Of a stretch of 36,561 bases of DNA, positions 24,294-32,083 are shown piece after piece. The notes under the pieces were generated by a model that saw only the letters and a program-made list of their open reading frames with translations, ran no database searches and was not told the DNA's origin. The stretch is taken from positions 1-36,561 of the forward strand of contig JALFTC010000017.1 in NCBI GenBank assembly GCA_022779485.1, read 5' to 3'. A program made the translations under genes and the position numbers. Source of the stretch: Ruminococcus sp. (lineage in GTDB: Bacteria; Bacillota; Clostridia; Oscillospirales; Acutalibacteraceae). Every line of letters starts with the position of its first letter. Position 1 is the first letter of the stretch.

Positions 24294-24626
24294 TTATCCC
24301 ATTGAAAAGTCCAAAACCTTGTTGACAGATTTCTGAAATACCTGCCATTCTTCCTTTTTCTCCATAATCTGCTTTTGCCCCTTGTTGGTGAGGTGGTAGT
24401 ATTTTTTCTTTCTGCCATCGGTGTCGTCCCAGTAGCTTTCAAGGAGGTTTTCCTTTTCAAGTGCGTGGAGTATGGGGTACAGAGTGCCCTCCTTAAGGGA
24501 AAACACATTGTCGCTTAAGGTTTCAATTTCCTTTATAATTTTATATCCGTATAAATCCTTGTTTTTCAGTACACTCATTACCAGCATAGATGTACTTCCC
24601 TTTATTAACTCTTTACTGACTTTCAT
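24294..24626 (-). CDS. PadR family transcriptional regulator
   Basis: Winged-helix DNA-binding protein of the short PadR type, 110 residues: KELIKGSTSMLVMSVLKNKDLYGYKIIKEIE (helix 1-2), FSLKEGTLYPILHALEKENLLESYW (recognition helix and start of wing) and GRKKKYYHLTNKGQKQI. The C-terminal helix for dimerisation follows. The start has AAGGAGG close upstream. It lies 11 bases after the membrane protein gene on the same strand, so the regulator is second in its operon, the reverse of the usual order. A 21-bp palindrome at the operon promoter is the likely binding site, giving negative autoregulation. The effector is unknown; many PadR-type regulators sense phenolic acids, drugs or membrane stress. 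Confidence 0.92.
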   Translation of the reverse strand: MKVSKELIKGSTSMLVMSVLKNKDLYGYKIIKEIETLSDNVFSLKEGTLYPILHALEKENLLESYWDDTDGRKKKYYHLTNKGQKQIMEKKEEWQVFQKSVNKVLDFSMG

Positions 24627-24637
24627 AGTAATCCTCC

Positions 24638-26074
24638 TTAACTTTCTATTTCGTATGCAAATGCTCGATTTCCTGTGTTATCCTCAGTTTCTGCATCTGC
24701 TGACCATAACACCATAGTTGATAATCGGTTGTTTTGGAAATTCAGCTGAACAGAACTATACTCGTCACTGTTGTTAATTCTGAAATTAAAGGTGTAGTTT
24801 GCTTCATCCCTGTTGTGGTTGCCGTCATTTCCAAATAAAAGTGCTGACGATTGGCATTTCAGGGCAAGGTCATACTGTAAAAATTCATCAATGGTTGTAC
24901 TGTTTGATTCTTTCCACCAAATTGTAGATGATTGATTTTCACCACTCTGTTCATCTTGGTACATACCTTTTTTGAATTTGTCTAAATCCTCAATGTTAAG
25001 CCCTCTGCCGTTGTCAATTAGCAGGTCATCAAGGGTATTTATTGAATAGGATAGGTAATTAATCTTTCCTTTATCCTCAAGAAAGACAACAGAAATATCC
25101 TGATTGTTGTAAACATAAGTGTCGGTATTTTCAAATGTTATTGTTTTTTCTTCCTCGTAACCGTTTGCTTTGAGTAGCTCCGTCAACTCCTCTTTTGATT
25201 TGTTATGATACTTTTCCTGTGTTACAAGGTCAAAGGCATTTTCCCTTAATCTTTCATTCTCACTTATTGTATCATCAATTCTCAAATATGCAAAGGCTGT
25301 TGCACCTACCATTATTACAAGGTTAACTGCAAGGATAACGGCAACTGCCTTTTCGATTATCTTAAAAGGTTTCCAAAAATTCTTTGTCACCTTCATTCGC
25401 TGGTGGCGGTGTATTCCTATGTAAACAAATATTAAGTAGATAAGTAATAAACTAAAGGCTATCCACTGGGTGATTTCATAGTAACCCTTTAATTCTGACG
25501 GTACTATGGAATGGGTGAAAATATTGTCTGTGTAATATCCTAAACCTCTGCCTATTATAGTTATGTATGAATACAGGAAAGGAAATAATAAATTACCTGA
25601 TAACAAAAATGATACACAAGGGAAAAGAAGTATTGCTATCCTAAAGTTTTTGTCCTTTCTTGCAATGTGGATACCTAAACAAATTAGAATAAAAATCCCT
25701 GTTGCAATGAAATCGTAAACAATGTTGTGGTCTACCGAATATTGTTCTGCACCATACATAAAGTTTATGTGGTAATCTGTTAATTCAATAATAATCCTTG
25801 CTATGATAAATAGTATTGTAGCTACAAAAACAACCACAGTCTTTGCATCCTTGTACCACTTTGGACTGTGTAGTGAGTTAAGGGTGACGGAAATATCCTC
25901 AGCACTACCCATATCCTCTGTTGCCTTTCTTTCCGCTTCATCCTCTGTGTAGCCGATTTCCACATAATAATCAATTTTTTCACTTAGGTGGCTTTCAAGC
26001 TCCGCCCTGATTTGATCCTTTGCTTTTTTGTCTTTTATTGTACCGCAAACCTCATTAATAAACCTATTGTCCAT
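24638..26074 (-). CDS. Membrane protein with permease prefix domain 1
   Basis: A 478-residue membrane protein. The N-terminal 60 residues (FINEVCGTIKDKKAKDQIRAELESHLSEKIDYYVEIGYTEDEAERKATEDMG) match the permease prefix domain 1 found before transport or sensor membrane proteins and in PadR-linked operons. About five hydrophobic spans follow (near residues 80-100, 120-140, 145-180, 205-225, 240-265), then a roughly 200-residue soluble C-terminal domain rich in Asn, Asp and Glu, likely extracytoplasmic, that I cannot assign. No transporter motif such as an ATPase is present. ATG 26074 is in the first region after the operator. Paired with PadR, it probably belongs to an envelope-stress or signalling response, which is inference. 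Confidence 0.8.
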   Translation of the reverse strand: MDNRFINEVCGTIKDKKAKDQIRAELESHLSEKIDYYVEIGYTEDEAERKATEDMGSAEDISVTLNSLHSPKWYKDAKTVVVFVATILFIIARIIIELTDYHINFMYGAEQYSVDHNIVYDFIATGIFILICLGIHIARKDKNFRIAILLFPCVSFLLSGNLLFPFLYSYITIIGRGLGYYTDNIFTHSIVPSELKGYYEITQWIAFSLLLIYLIFVYIGIHRHQRMKVTKNFWKPFKIIEKAVAVILAVNLVIMVGATAFAYLRIDDTISENERLRENAFDLVTQEKYHNKSKEELTELLKANGYEEEKTITFENTDTYVYNNQDISVVFLEDKGKINYLSYSINTLDDLLIDNGRGLNIEDLDKFKKGMYQDEQSGENQSSTIWWKESNSTTIDEFLQYDLALKCQSSALLFGNDGNHNRDEANYTFNFRINNSDEYSSVQLNFQNNRLSTMVLWSADAETEDNTGNRAFAYEIES

Positions 26075-26100
26075 AATGTACCCCTATACCTCGGAAATAT

Positions 26101-26152
26101 ATACATAGATTATCTATGTATTTATGTTACCACATATTTTCCTTCCTGTCAA
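26101..26152 (-). promoter_or_regulatory. Promoter and palindromic operator of the PadR operon
   Basis: On the minus strand TTGACA (26147-26152), 17-bp spacer, TAACAT (26124-26129). Directly downstream, at the transcription start, lies a perfect 21-bp palindrome: arms ATACATAGAT (26101-26110) and ATCTATGTAT (26112-26121) around one T. A repressor bound there would block initiation. The PadR gene in the operon is the obvious candidate. Confidence 0.75.
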
Positions 26153-26159
26153 TAGGGAA

Positions 26160-26190
26160 AAGGCACATCGAAAGATGTGCCTTAAAATTT
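26160..26190 (-). terminator. Terminator after the large PH-domain gene
   Basis: A perfect 10-bp stem (AAGGCACATC, loop, GATGTGCCTT); on the minus strand TTTTCCC follows. It lies between the stop at 26270 and the -35 box of the next operon, only eight bases from it. Another 7-bp hairpin (AAAAACC/GGTTTTT) lies at about 26195-26217. Confidence 0.75.
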
Positions 26191-26269
26191 CCGAAAAACC
26201 GCAGATTAATGGGTTTTTGTTTGTTATTTAATTTTATTTAATTTTGCACTTGAAAAAAATCTCATTTAA

Positions 26270-27742
26270 TTAACTATGCTTTGAAACATAGTCGTATTTC
26301 AGCTTTGTTTCGATTAAGTCCACAGCCTCCATTACCTTGTTGTATTTCAGATATTTTATTTTGTAGTACTGCCTTTTGTTTGAGTAGATATAAATTTTTA
26401 TGTGGGCTGTTTTGTACATTCGCTGAAATGGGCTTTGATATACATTTACATACTGGATTTTGTCGTAGGGGATGTATGTCCTTGTTATGTTAAGGCGGTA
26501 GAAGTAGTCAATTCGCACCGCCTTGTCGCAAATTGTTATTGAGCTTTTTGTGTAGGCGTAAATTCTGAAGAATAGCCAATAGATGAATATGGACAGTAAA
26601 ACAAACAGAGGTACTCTCGCTATTTCCCCGAAATATCCAAAATGGTTTAAGAGGAGCATTGTGGCAACTGTGCCCAGTATGGAGTAAAAGGGAAACCACA
26701 AATAAGCCATAAATTCAGTTTTTGTAGGTCGTATTTTGTAGTTTTCTTTTTTGGGCAGAGAAGTTATGTGGCTCAAAATTTTGTCGATTCCCTCATCTCT
26801 GTCGGCGGGGATAAGTATGCTCTTGTCGCCCTTTTGTACTCCGGCGCCTATTGTCCTGATATAAACGCTTTTTAGGTTAAGGATAAGCATAAGTACGCTT
26901 TGCTTGATTTGGATTGCATTCAGCTTGTCGGTTGAGGTGAAAAATTCCGTCCTGTTGGGGAAGCCTCGGCTGATGTGAATAACATTATGGGAAATTTCCG
27001 TTGTGAAAAATGAGTATTGAGAAAGCTGGATTATATATGCAAGTACCCAGCTTGCAAGGAGCAAGGTGGCAAGTCCCGTGAGTGCAGGAGGTACACCGAT
27101 TTTGATGATGTAGTTTGAAATATCCATTTTGGTGAGGAAGTATTCCTTCAGATAATCTCTGGCGGTGCCGGAGGTTTTGTACAGTACAGGTGCAAACATC
27201 AGCAGTCCTGTAAGTGCGTTGCTCCAAGTTGCCGACATAAGTATTATCCGCAAAAATCCACCGTGATATTTTATGCTTTTCTCCTGCTTTTCAAAAATCG
27301 CCTTTGTAAGCTCGAGGGAATTTCGCTTTCTAAGGTAAATTGCATAGTCACCGTTGGCTGTGTATGAGCCGGGAGTGTTGATGAAGTATTGCCTTGCACC
27401 AAAGAAAAGTCTGGTGAAAAGATTTTTTTGGATATACACAGACTGAATACAGTCGTAGGGAATATCCGCCCTTTTTTTGAAGAAAAATCCTTTTTTGGTG
27501 TAAACGCTACTGTCCTTTTCCACATACAAAATACTTCTGTATTCAAGCCAAATGGCGATAAACAGTAGAATAACGCAAAGTATGGAAAGACCGTAGTTTG
27601 TTATTATAGCCAAGAGAGATGTAGGATTAAAGAGTAGATTTTGCAATAGAGGGAATAACAGCAAGGGTGCAAAATTGGAGCAGTAGTTCAGAAAGGTATA
27701 AAAATGAGCTTTTTTGTATAATCTTCTGTTTCGCTTTTTCAT
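26270..27742 (-). CDS. PH-domain membrane protein, YdbT-like
   Basis: A 490-residue membrane protein with several bacterial PH (bPH2) domains, similar in length and layout to B. subtilis YdbT (about 490 residues). Hydrophobic pairs lie near residues 25-70, 165-190, 215-245 and 350-385; between and after them are three bPH2-like segments, each with the characteristic pattern of a KK/R-rich beta strand and an IPYDCIQSVYIQKNLFTRLF or IPYDKIQYVNVYQSPFQRMY motif. YdbS/YdbT proteins are of unsettled function, reported in connection with resistance to some antimicrobial agents. The start at 27742 is used because AGGAGG lies six bases upstream; a TTG frame extension upstream would contain that site. 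Its partner gene is upstream, with repeat element copy 3 between them. Confidence 0.88.
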   Translation of the reverse strand: MKKRNRRLYKKAHFYTFLNYCSNFAPLLLFPLLQNLLFNPTSLLAIITNYGLSILCVILLFIAIWLEYRSILYVEKDSSVYTKKGFFFKKRADIPYDCIQSVYIQKNLFTRLFFGARQYFINTPGSYTANGDYAIYLRKRNSLELTKAIFEKQEKSIKYHGGFLRIILMSATWSNALTGLLMFAPVLYKTSGTARDYLKEYFLTKMDISNYIIKIGVPPALTGLATLLLASWVLAYIIQLSQYSFFTTEISHNVIHISRGFPNRTEFFTSTDKLNAIQIKQSVLMLILNLKSVYIRTIGAGVQKGDKSILIPADRDEGIDKILSHITSLPKKENYKIRPTKTEFMAYLWFPFYSILGTVATMLLLNHFGYFGEIARVPLFVLLSIFIYWLFFRIYAYTKSSITICDKAVRIDYFYRLNITRTYIPYDKIQYVNVYQSPFQRMYKTAHIKIYIYSNKRQYYKIKYLKYNKVMEAVDLIETKLKYDYVSKHS

Positions 27743-27765
27743 TTTGTCCTCCTTTCCCAAACTAA

Positions 27766-27924
27766 GGAAACACTGATTAAATCATTTGCACAGATTGTGC
27801 CGTCAGATTTTTTGTCGGTTTGTTCAAAAAAACGCAGGAATACTGACGTATGGCGAGTATTTTTTGGGCAAACCGGCGGAAAATATGCAAACAAGATGTG
27901 TAAAGTGATTTATTCAGTGTTTCC
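27766..27924 (-). mobile_element. Non-coding inverted-repeat (MITE-like) element, copy 3 (inverted)
   Basis: A 159-bp element in opposite orientation to copies 1 and 2, with the same GGAAACACTG ends and an exact 4-bp duplication CTAA at 27762-27765 and 27925-27928. It sits in the spacer between the two PH-domain genes, about 12 bases upstream of the ribosome binding site of the second. It could fold into a long hairpin in their shared mRNA. Confidence 0.9.
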
Positions 27925-27941
27925 CTAATAAAAGGTAAAAA

Positions 27942-28361
27942 CTACTCCTTATATGCCCTGAAATGATGCCCCATTTCGGAGTCGACTTGACTGACAAAAA
28001 CTGTTGCTCCTGCTGTGTGAAAGGCAACGGTGTAAACCTTAAAAAGCCTTTGCACAGGGGTTTGTATCAGCTCAACATACTGTATTTTTTTAGCCAGTAT
28101 ATTCATCCTTTTTCTGAAAATTACCCCCTTTGTGATTGTAATTCCGTCTTTCCTCACCTCAAGGGTTGTGGCATAATAAACATAGGGAACTGCCACAAAA
28201 ATGATAAACAGAAATGCTATTAAGTTAACTCCCTCAACGATAAGGGCAATCATTGGTGAAAACACATATATTCCGCCACAGAAAAAGGAAATCAAAAGGA
28301 AAACCAAGGTCGCCCTTGTTCTCCACACCTTTTTGGCGTTTTTAGGTAATTTTTGAGTCAT
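27942..28361 (-). CDS. PH-domain membrane protein, YdbS-like
   Basis: A 139-residue protein with two hydrophobic spans (LVFLLISFFCGGIYVFSPM and LIVEGVNLIAFLFIIFVAVP) and one bacterial PH (bPH2) domain: TTLEVRKDGITITKGVIFRKRMNILAKKIQYVELIQTPVQRLF, ending with TAGATVFVSQVDSEM. It matches the YdbS half of the YdbS-YdbT pair; the longer YdbT-like partner follows on the same strand. AGGAG lies six bases before the ATG, and its promoter (28395-28423) overlaps that of ilvB. The function of the pair is not established; they are membrane-anchored and probably act together. Confidence 0.88.
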   Translation of the reverse strand: MTQKLPKNAKKVWRTRATLVFLLISFFCGGIYVFSPMIALIVEGVNLIAFLFIIFVAVPYVYYATTLEVRKDGITITKGVIFRKRMNILAKKIQYVELIQTPVQRLFKVYTVAFHTAGATVFVSQVDSEMGHHFRAYKE

Positions 28362-28394
28362 CGGTTTCTCCTGTACAGTAGTATATACACATCT

Positions 28395-28445
28395 ATTATA
28401 TATAATTTAAAACGACTTGACAAGTTGACAAATATAAAGTAAAAT
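28395..28445. promoter_or_regulatory. Divergent promoters of the PH-domain pair (-) and ilvB (+) with overlapping -35 boxes
   Basis: Plus: TTGACA (28417-28422), 17-bp spacer, TAAAAT (28440-28445). Minus: TTGTCA (28418-28423), 17-bp spacer, perfect TATAAT (28395-28400). The two -35 boxes overlap by five bases inside the palindrome ACTTG-A-CAAGT (28415-28425), so the promoters are probably mutually exclusive. Confidence 0.65.
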
Positions 28446-28451
28446 ATTACA

Positions 28452-28765
28452 AGGAAAATCAAGGGCATTTTCCAAAAATTAGAAAATTTCAAAGAACAAA
28501 AGCGTTGATCGGGAGAAGTAGATTGCTGTGGTATTTTCAGAGAGCTGTCGGAGGGTGCAAGGCAGTAGTACAGGCATTTGAAAGTAGCCCGTTAGCTTAA
28601 CAGCCTAAAGCCTTGGCAATTAAGCTGTTACGCCTGTCCTGCGTTATCGGGACAACATTCGGAATTTCCTGATGTATAATAAGGCTGTTTTTATTAAACA
28701 GCGAATTAGAGTGGTACCACGGGGTGTTTGCTTCGTCTCTTGCTGAGGCGGAGTTTTTTATTTTA
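28452..28765 (+). ncRNA. T-box riboswitch leader of ilvB, probably tRNA-Val specific
   Basis: The leader contains the T-box core AGAGTGGTACCACGG (28708-28722) and, 9 bases later, a terminator stem (CTTCGTCTC / GAGGCGGAG, 28731-28753) with TTTTTTATTTT. In stem I the left strand has the AGAAGTA motif (28514-28520) above CGGG, and the right strand has GAAA then GTA (28584-28586), G and CCCG. By analogy with the B. subtilis glyQS leader (AGAAGUA opposite GAAA-codon-A), the specifier is GTA, valine. The antiterminator bulge reads TGGT, which pairs with an A73 discriminator, as tRNA-Val has. Uncharged tRNA-Val should stabilise the antiterminator and turn ilvB on. The class is certain; the valine assignment is probable. 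Confidence 0.9.
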
Positions 28766-28823
28766 TGTTTTTGTTTCATTAATCCGTTAATGAGAAGATA
28801 TTATGAAAGAAGGATGGGGAATT

Positions 28824-30494
28824 ATGTTACTTACAGGTGCAGATATTATTTGTGAATGTTTGCTTGAACAGGGAGTTGACACGGTGTTTGGTTATCCGGG
28901 AGGAGCCGCACTGAATACATACGACGCTCTTTATAAATACAGGGATAAAATTACACATATCCTCACTGCTCACGAGCAGGGGGCATCCCACGCCGCAGAC
29001 GGATATGCCCGTTCAACAGGCAAGGTTGGTGTTGTGTTCTCAACCTCAGGCCCCGGAGCTACAAACCTTGTTACAGGACTTGCAACAGCAAATATCGACT
29101 CTATTCCCGTAGTTGCAATCTGCGGTAATGTTCAAAGGGATTTGCTTGGCAGAGATGCCTTTCAGGAGGTTGACATTGCCAGTGTTGTAAAGCCCATTAC
29201 AAAAGCATCTTTCCTTGTTATGGAAAAGGAGGACTTGGCCCCCACAATCCGCAAGGCTTTTGAAATAGCTCAAAGCGGAAGAAAAGGACCTGTTCTCATT
29301 GATGTTCCAAAGGACATAACTGCAATGAAATGTGAATACACAAGGCAGGATAAGGTTCAGGTTAAGAACGACTGTAATGTTAAGGACAGCGTAATCAAAG
29401 AGGCACAGCAGTTAATCAGCGAGTCAAAAAGACCTATTATATATGCCGGCGGTGGAATTATCTCCGCCAATGCAAGTGAGGAATTTGTAAAATTTGCAGA
29501 GCTTATTGACGCTCCTGTTTGCTGTTCACTTATGGGTCTTGGCTGTATGCCCGCCGACCACCCTCTCTTTGTGGGAAATATCGGTATGCACGGCGGATAT
29601 GAAACAGGCAAGGCTACCGACAATGCAGACCTGATTATCGCCTGTGGCGCAAGGTTCTCCGACCGAGTTGCAGGTGACAGAGAAAAGTTCGGACAGCAGG
29701 CAAAGATTATCCATATGGATATTGACGAAAAGGAAATCCACAAGAATGTTAAGGTTGACAACTGGATTGTGGGCGACCTGAAGGACACACTTGCAAAGCT
29801 GTGTGACGGCACACAGCAAAAGGACAACAGCTCTTGGATTAAGGAGATAACAGACTGGAAAAAGCAGGTTACCATAAGCGGTGTAAACAAGGACGGCTAC
29901 TGCCACCCATATCAGATTCTTGACGCAATTAATGATATTAAGAAGAGGGACGACATTGTTGCAACCGATGTTGGACAGCACCAGATGTGGGTTGCACAGA
30001 GGACGGAATTTTTCACTCCTCGCACATTCCTCACATCAGGCGGACTTGGCACAATGGGCTTTGGTCTTGGCGCTTCTATAGGCGCAAGTATGGCTAACAA
30101 GGACAAGAGGGTTTTCCTTGTAACAGGTGACGGTTCATTCCATATGAACATCAACGAGCTTGTGACCCTTAAGTCCTACAATATTCCTGTTGTAGTAGTT
30201 GTTATGAACAACTCTGTGCTTGGTATGGTTCGCCAGTGGCAAAAGCTGTTTTACAACAACCATTTTTCACAGACAGACCCGCACCGTGCAACAGACTTTG
30301 TAGAGGTTGCAAAGGGCTACGGACTTAAGGGAATGAGAATTACAAAGCCGGAGGAAATTTCCTCTGTACTAAAGAAGGCTTACGATATGAAGGAGCCTGT
30401 TGTGGTTGACTGCGTAATCAGTCCTGACGAAAATGTTTTGCCAATGATTCCTCCGGGAAAAACAGCAGACGACATTATTACATCAATGGATTAA
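28824..30494 (+). CDS. ilvB: Acetolactate synthase, large (catalytic) subunit
   Basis: Thiamine diphosphate- and FAD-dependent enzyme that makes 2-acetolactate or 2-aceto-2-hydroxybutyrate, the first common step of valine, leucine and isoleucine synthesis. The 556 residues start MLLTGADIICECLLEQGVDT; Glu51 in AHEQGASHAADGYAR is the ThDP-activating glutamate. The ThDP-binding motif GDGSFHMNINEL ends with VMNNSVLGMVRQWQ, typical of anabolic acetohydroxyacid synthases. The start at 28824 is preferred over 28803 because AAGGA is nine bases upstream and the N-terminus then matches relatives. No ilvN regulatory subunit or ilvC follows; a terminator and citrate synthase do, so the regulatory subunit must be elsewhere or absent. 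Confidence 0.96.
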   Translation: MLLTGADIICECLLEQGVDTVFGYPGGAALNTYDALYKYRDKITHILTAHEQGASHAADGYARSTGKVGVVFSTSGPGATNLVTGLATANIDSIPVVAICGNVQRDLLGRDAFQEVDIASVVKPITKASFLVMEKEDLAPTIRKAFEIAQSGRKGPVLIDVPKDITAMKCEYTRQDKVQVKNDCNVKDSVIKEAQQLISESKRPIIYAGGGIISANASEEFVKFAELIDAPVCCSLMGLGCMPADHPLFVGNIGMHGGYETGKATDNADLIIACGARFSDRVAGDREKFGQQAKIIHMDIDEKEIHKNVKVDNWIVGDLKDTLAKLCDGTQQKDNSSWIKEITDWKKQVTISGVNKDGYCHPYQILDAINDIKKRDDIVATDVGQHQMWVAQRTEFFTPRTFLTSGGLGTMGFGLGASIGASMANKDKRVFLVTGDGSFHMNINELVTLKSYNIPVVVVVMNNSVLGMVRQWQKLFYNNHFSQTDPHRATDFVEVAKGYGLKGMRITKPEEISSVLKKAYDMKEPVVVDCVISPDENVLPMIPPGKTADDIITSMD

Positions 30495-30539
30495 TCTATT
30501 GATAAATAATGAAAAATAAATATCATAGATATAAGACAA

Positions 30540-30573
30540 AGGCGTCCAAATAGCGGACGCCTGTTTTATTTTT
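30540..30573 (+). terminator. Terminator of ilvB
   Basis: An 8-bp GC-rich stem (AGGCGTCC / GGACGCCT) with a seven-base loop, followed by GTTTTATTTTT, 46 bases after the ilvB stop. Confidence 0.9.
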
Positions 30574-30608
30574 AGGCGGTAAATATATATTATACAAATT
30601 TTTGTATA

Positions 30609-30637
30609 TTGCCAAAGCTTTTGATTTGTGTTATAAT
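30609..30637 (+). promoter_or_regulatory. Promoter of the citrate synthase gene
   Basis: TTGCCA (30609-30614), 17-bp spacer, perfect TATAAT (30632-30637); the ATG is 57 bases downstream. Confidence 0.75.
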
Positions 30638-30693
30638 ACCGTTATTATTTTAACGAAAGATAACCCCAATATACCATTTGAGGAAGTGATTTA

Positions 30694-32055
30694 ATGAAAA
30701 GATACAGCGACCTAACACCTGAAATTGTTGAGCTTAGTCAGCTCTGTTGTAAAAACGGATATATTGACCCGGAGTTTTACACAAAATACGATGTTAAGAG
30801 AGGTTTGCGTGACGCAGACGGAAAAGGTGTTTTAACGGGACTTACCGAAATATCCGAGGTTACCTCGGTAACTCACAAGGACGGCAAGAGGATTTCTATA
30901 CCGGGTAAGCTGTTTTACAGAGGATACAGCATAGAGGATTTGGTAAAGGGCTTTATCCACGATGAGCATTACGGTTTTGAGGAGATAACATATCTTCTTT
31001 TAACAGGTGAATTGCCAAACAGAGAGGAGTTTGACAAGTTTAGCAATCTTTTAAGCTATTACAGAACTTTGCCTGACTCATTTGTTCGTGACATTATTAT
31101 GAAGGCTCCTTCAAGAAATATTATGAACGCTCTTTCAAAGGAAGTTTTGACACTTTACAGCTATGACGAAAAGGCAGAGGACACCTCTGTGCCAAATGTT
31201 CTCCGTCAATGTTTGCAGTTAATTGCGATTTTGCCTGTTTTGGCGGTTTACAGCTATCAGGCTTTTAACTACTTCCACAACAAGCAGAGTTTGTTTATTC
31301 ATTCCCCGCAGATGGGACTTTCCACAGCGGAGAATATTCTCTATATGCTCCGTCCCGACTGCCAGTACACAAAGCTGGAGGCAAAGCTCCTTGATATGGC
31401 TTTGGTGCTTCACGCAGAGCATGGCGGTGGTAACAACTCCACATTTACAACCCATGTTGTAACCTCCTCCGGTACAGACACCTATTCAGCTATTGCAGCG
31501 GCACTTTGCTCACTCAAGGGGCCAAAGCACGGCGGTGCAAACATCAAGGTTGTAAAAATGTTTAACCACATCAAGAAGAATGTTACCGACTACAACGACA
31601 AAGACCAAATCAGGGCTTACCTTACAAAAATTCTTGACAAAGAGGCTTTTGACAAAACAGGACTTATCTACGGTATGGGTCACGCTATTTATACTGTATC
31701 CGACCCAAGAGCAAGGGTGTTCAAGGGCTTTGTAAAATCTCTTTCAGAGGAAAAGGGCAGACAGGCTGAATATCAGCTTTACTGCAATGTTGAGGAGATT
31801 GCCGCAGAGCTTATTATGGAGAGAAGAAAGACCGACAAAAAAATATCCGCCAATGTGGATTTTTACAGCGGTTTTGTTTACAGTATGCTTGATTTGCCTA
31901 CAAAGCTGTTTACTCCGCTTTTTGCTATTGCAAGAGTAAGCGGTTGGTCAGCACATAGAATTGAGGAGCTTGTAAACCCAAGCAAGATTATCCGTCCTGC
32001 ATATATGAATGTTCACGAAAGAGCAGAGTATGTGCATATGGACGACAGAAAATAA
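30694..32055 (+). CDS. gltA: Citrate synthase (citrate/2-methylcitrate synthase family)
   Basis: Condenses acetyl-CoA with oxaloacetate to citrate, supplying 2-oxoglutarate for glutamate synthesis in anaerobes with a partial cycle. The 453 residues are of the longer clostridial type, with an N-terminal extension (about 60 residues, LTPEIVELSQLCCKNGYIDPEF). Catalytic features are His in LVLHAEHGGGNNSTFTTHVV, His in GLIYGMGHAIYTVSDPRARV, and Asp in ANVDFYSGFVY; the CoA-binding segment PKHGGAN is present. GAGGAAG precedes the ATG. It has its own promoter and terminator, so is monocistronic. Whether the enzyme also uses propionyl-CoA cannot be judged from sequence. Confidence 0.93.
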   Translation: MKRYSDLTPEIVELSQLCCKNGYIDPEFYTKYDVKRGLRDADGKGVLTGLTEISEVTSVTHKDGKRISIPGKLFYRGYSIEDLVKGFIHDEHYGFEEITYLLLTGELPNREEFDKFSNLLSYYRTLPDSFVRDIIMKAPSRNIMNALSKEVLTLYSYDEKAEDTSVPNVLRQCLQLIAILPVLAVYSYQAFNYFHNKQSLFIHSPQMGLSTAENILYMLRPDCQYTKLEAKLLDMALVLHAEHGGGNNSTFTTHVVTSSGTDTYSAIAAALCSLKGPKHGGANIKVVKMFNHIKKNVTDYNDKDQIRAYLTKILDKEAFDKTGLIYGMGHAIYTVSDPRARVFKGFVKSLSEEKGRQAEYQLYCNVEEIAAELIMERRKTDKKISANVDFYSGFVYSMLDLPTKLFTPLFAIARVSGWSAHRIEELVNPSKIIRPAYMNVHERAEYVHMDDRK

Positions 32056-32083
32056 GATATTATAAAATTTTTCTGAACAAAAT

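Noticed and set aside
15908..27924. CRISPR array from the three dispersed repeats
   Set aside because: The repeats are 159 bp, far apart, inverted in one case and flanked by target duplications; no regular spacers.
28581..28587. AGT (serine) as the T-box specifier codon
   Set aside because: The TGGT bulge needs an A73 tRNA, while tRNA-Ser has G73, and the gene makes branched-chain precursors; GTA fits both.
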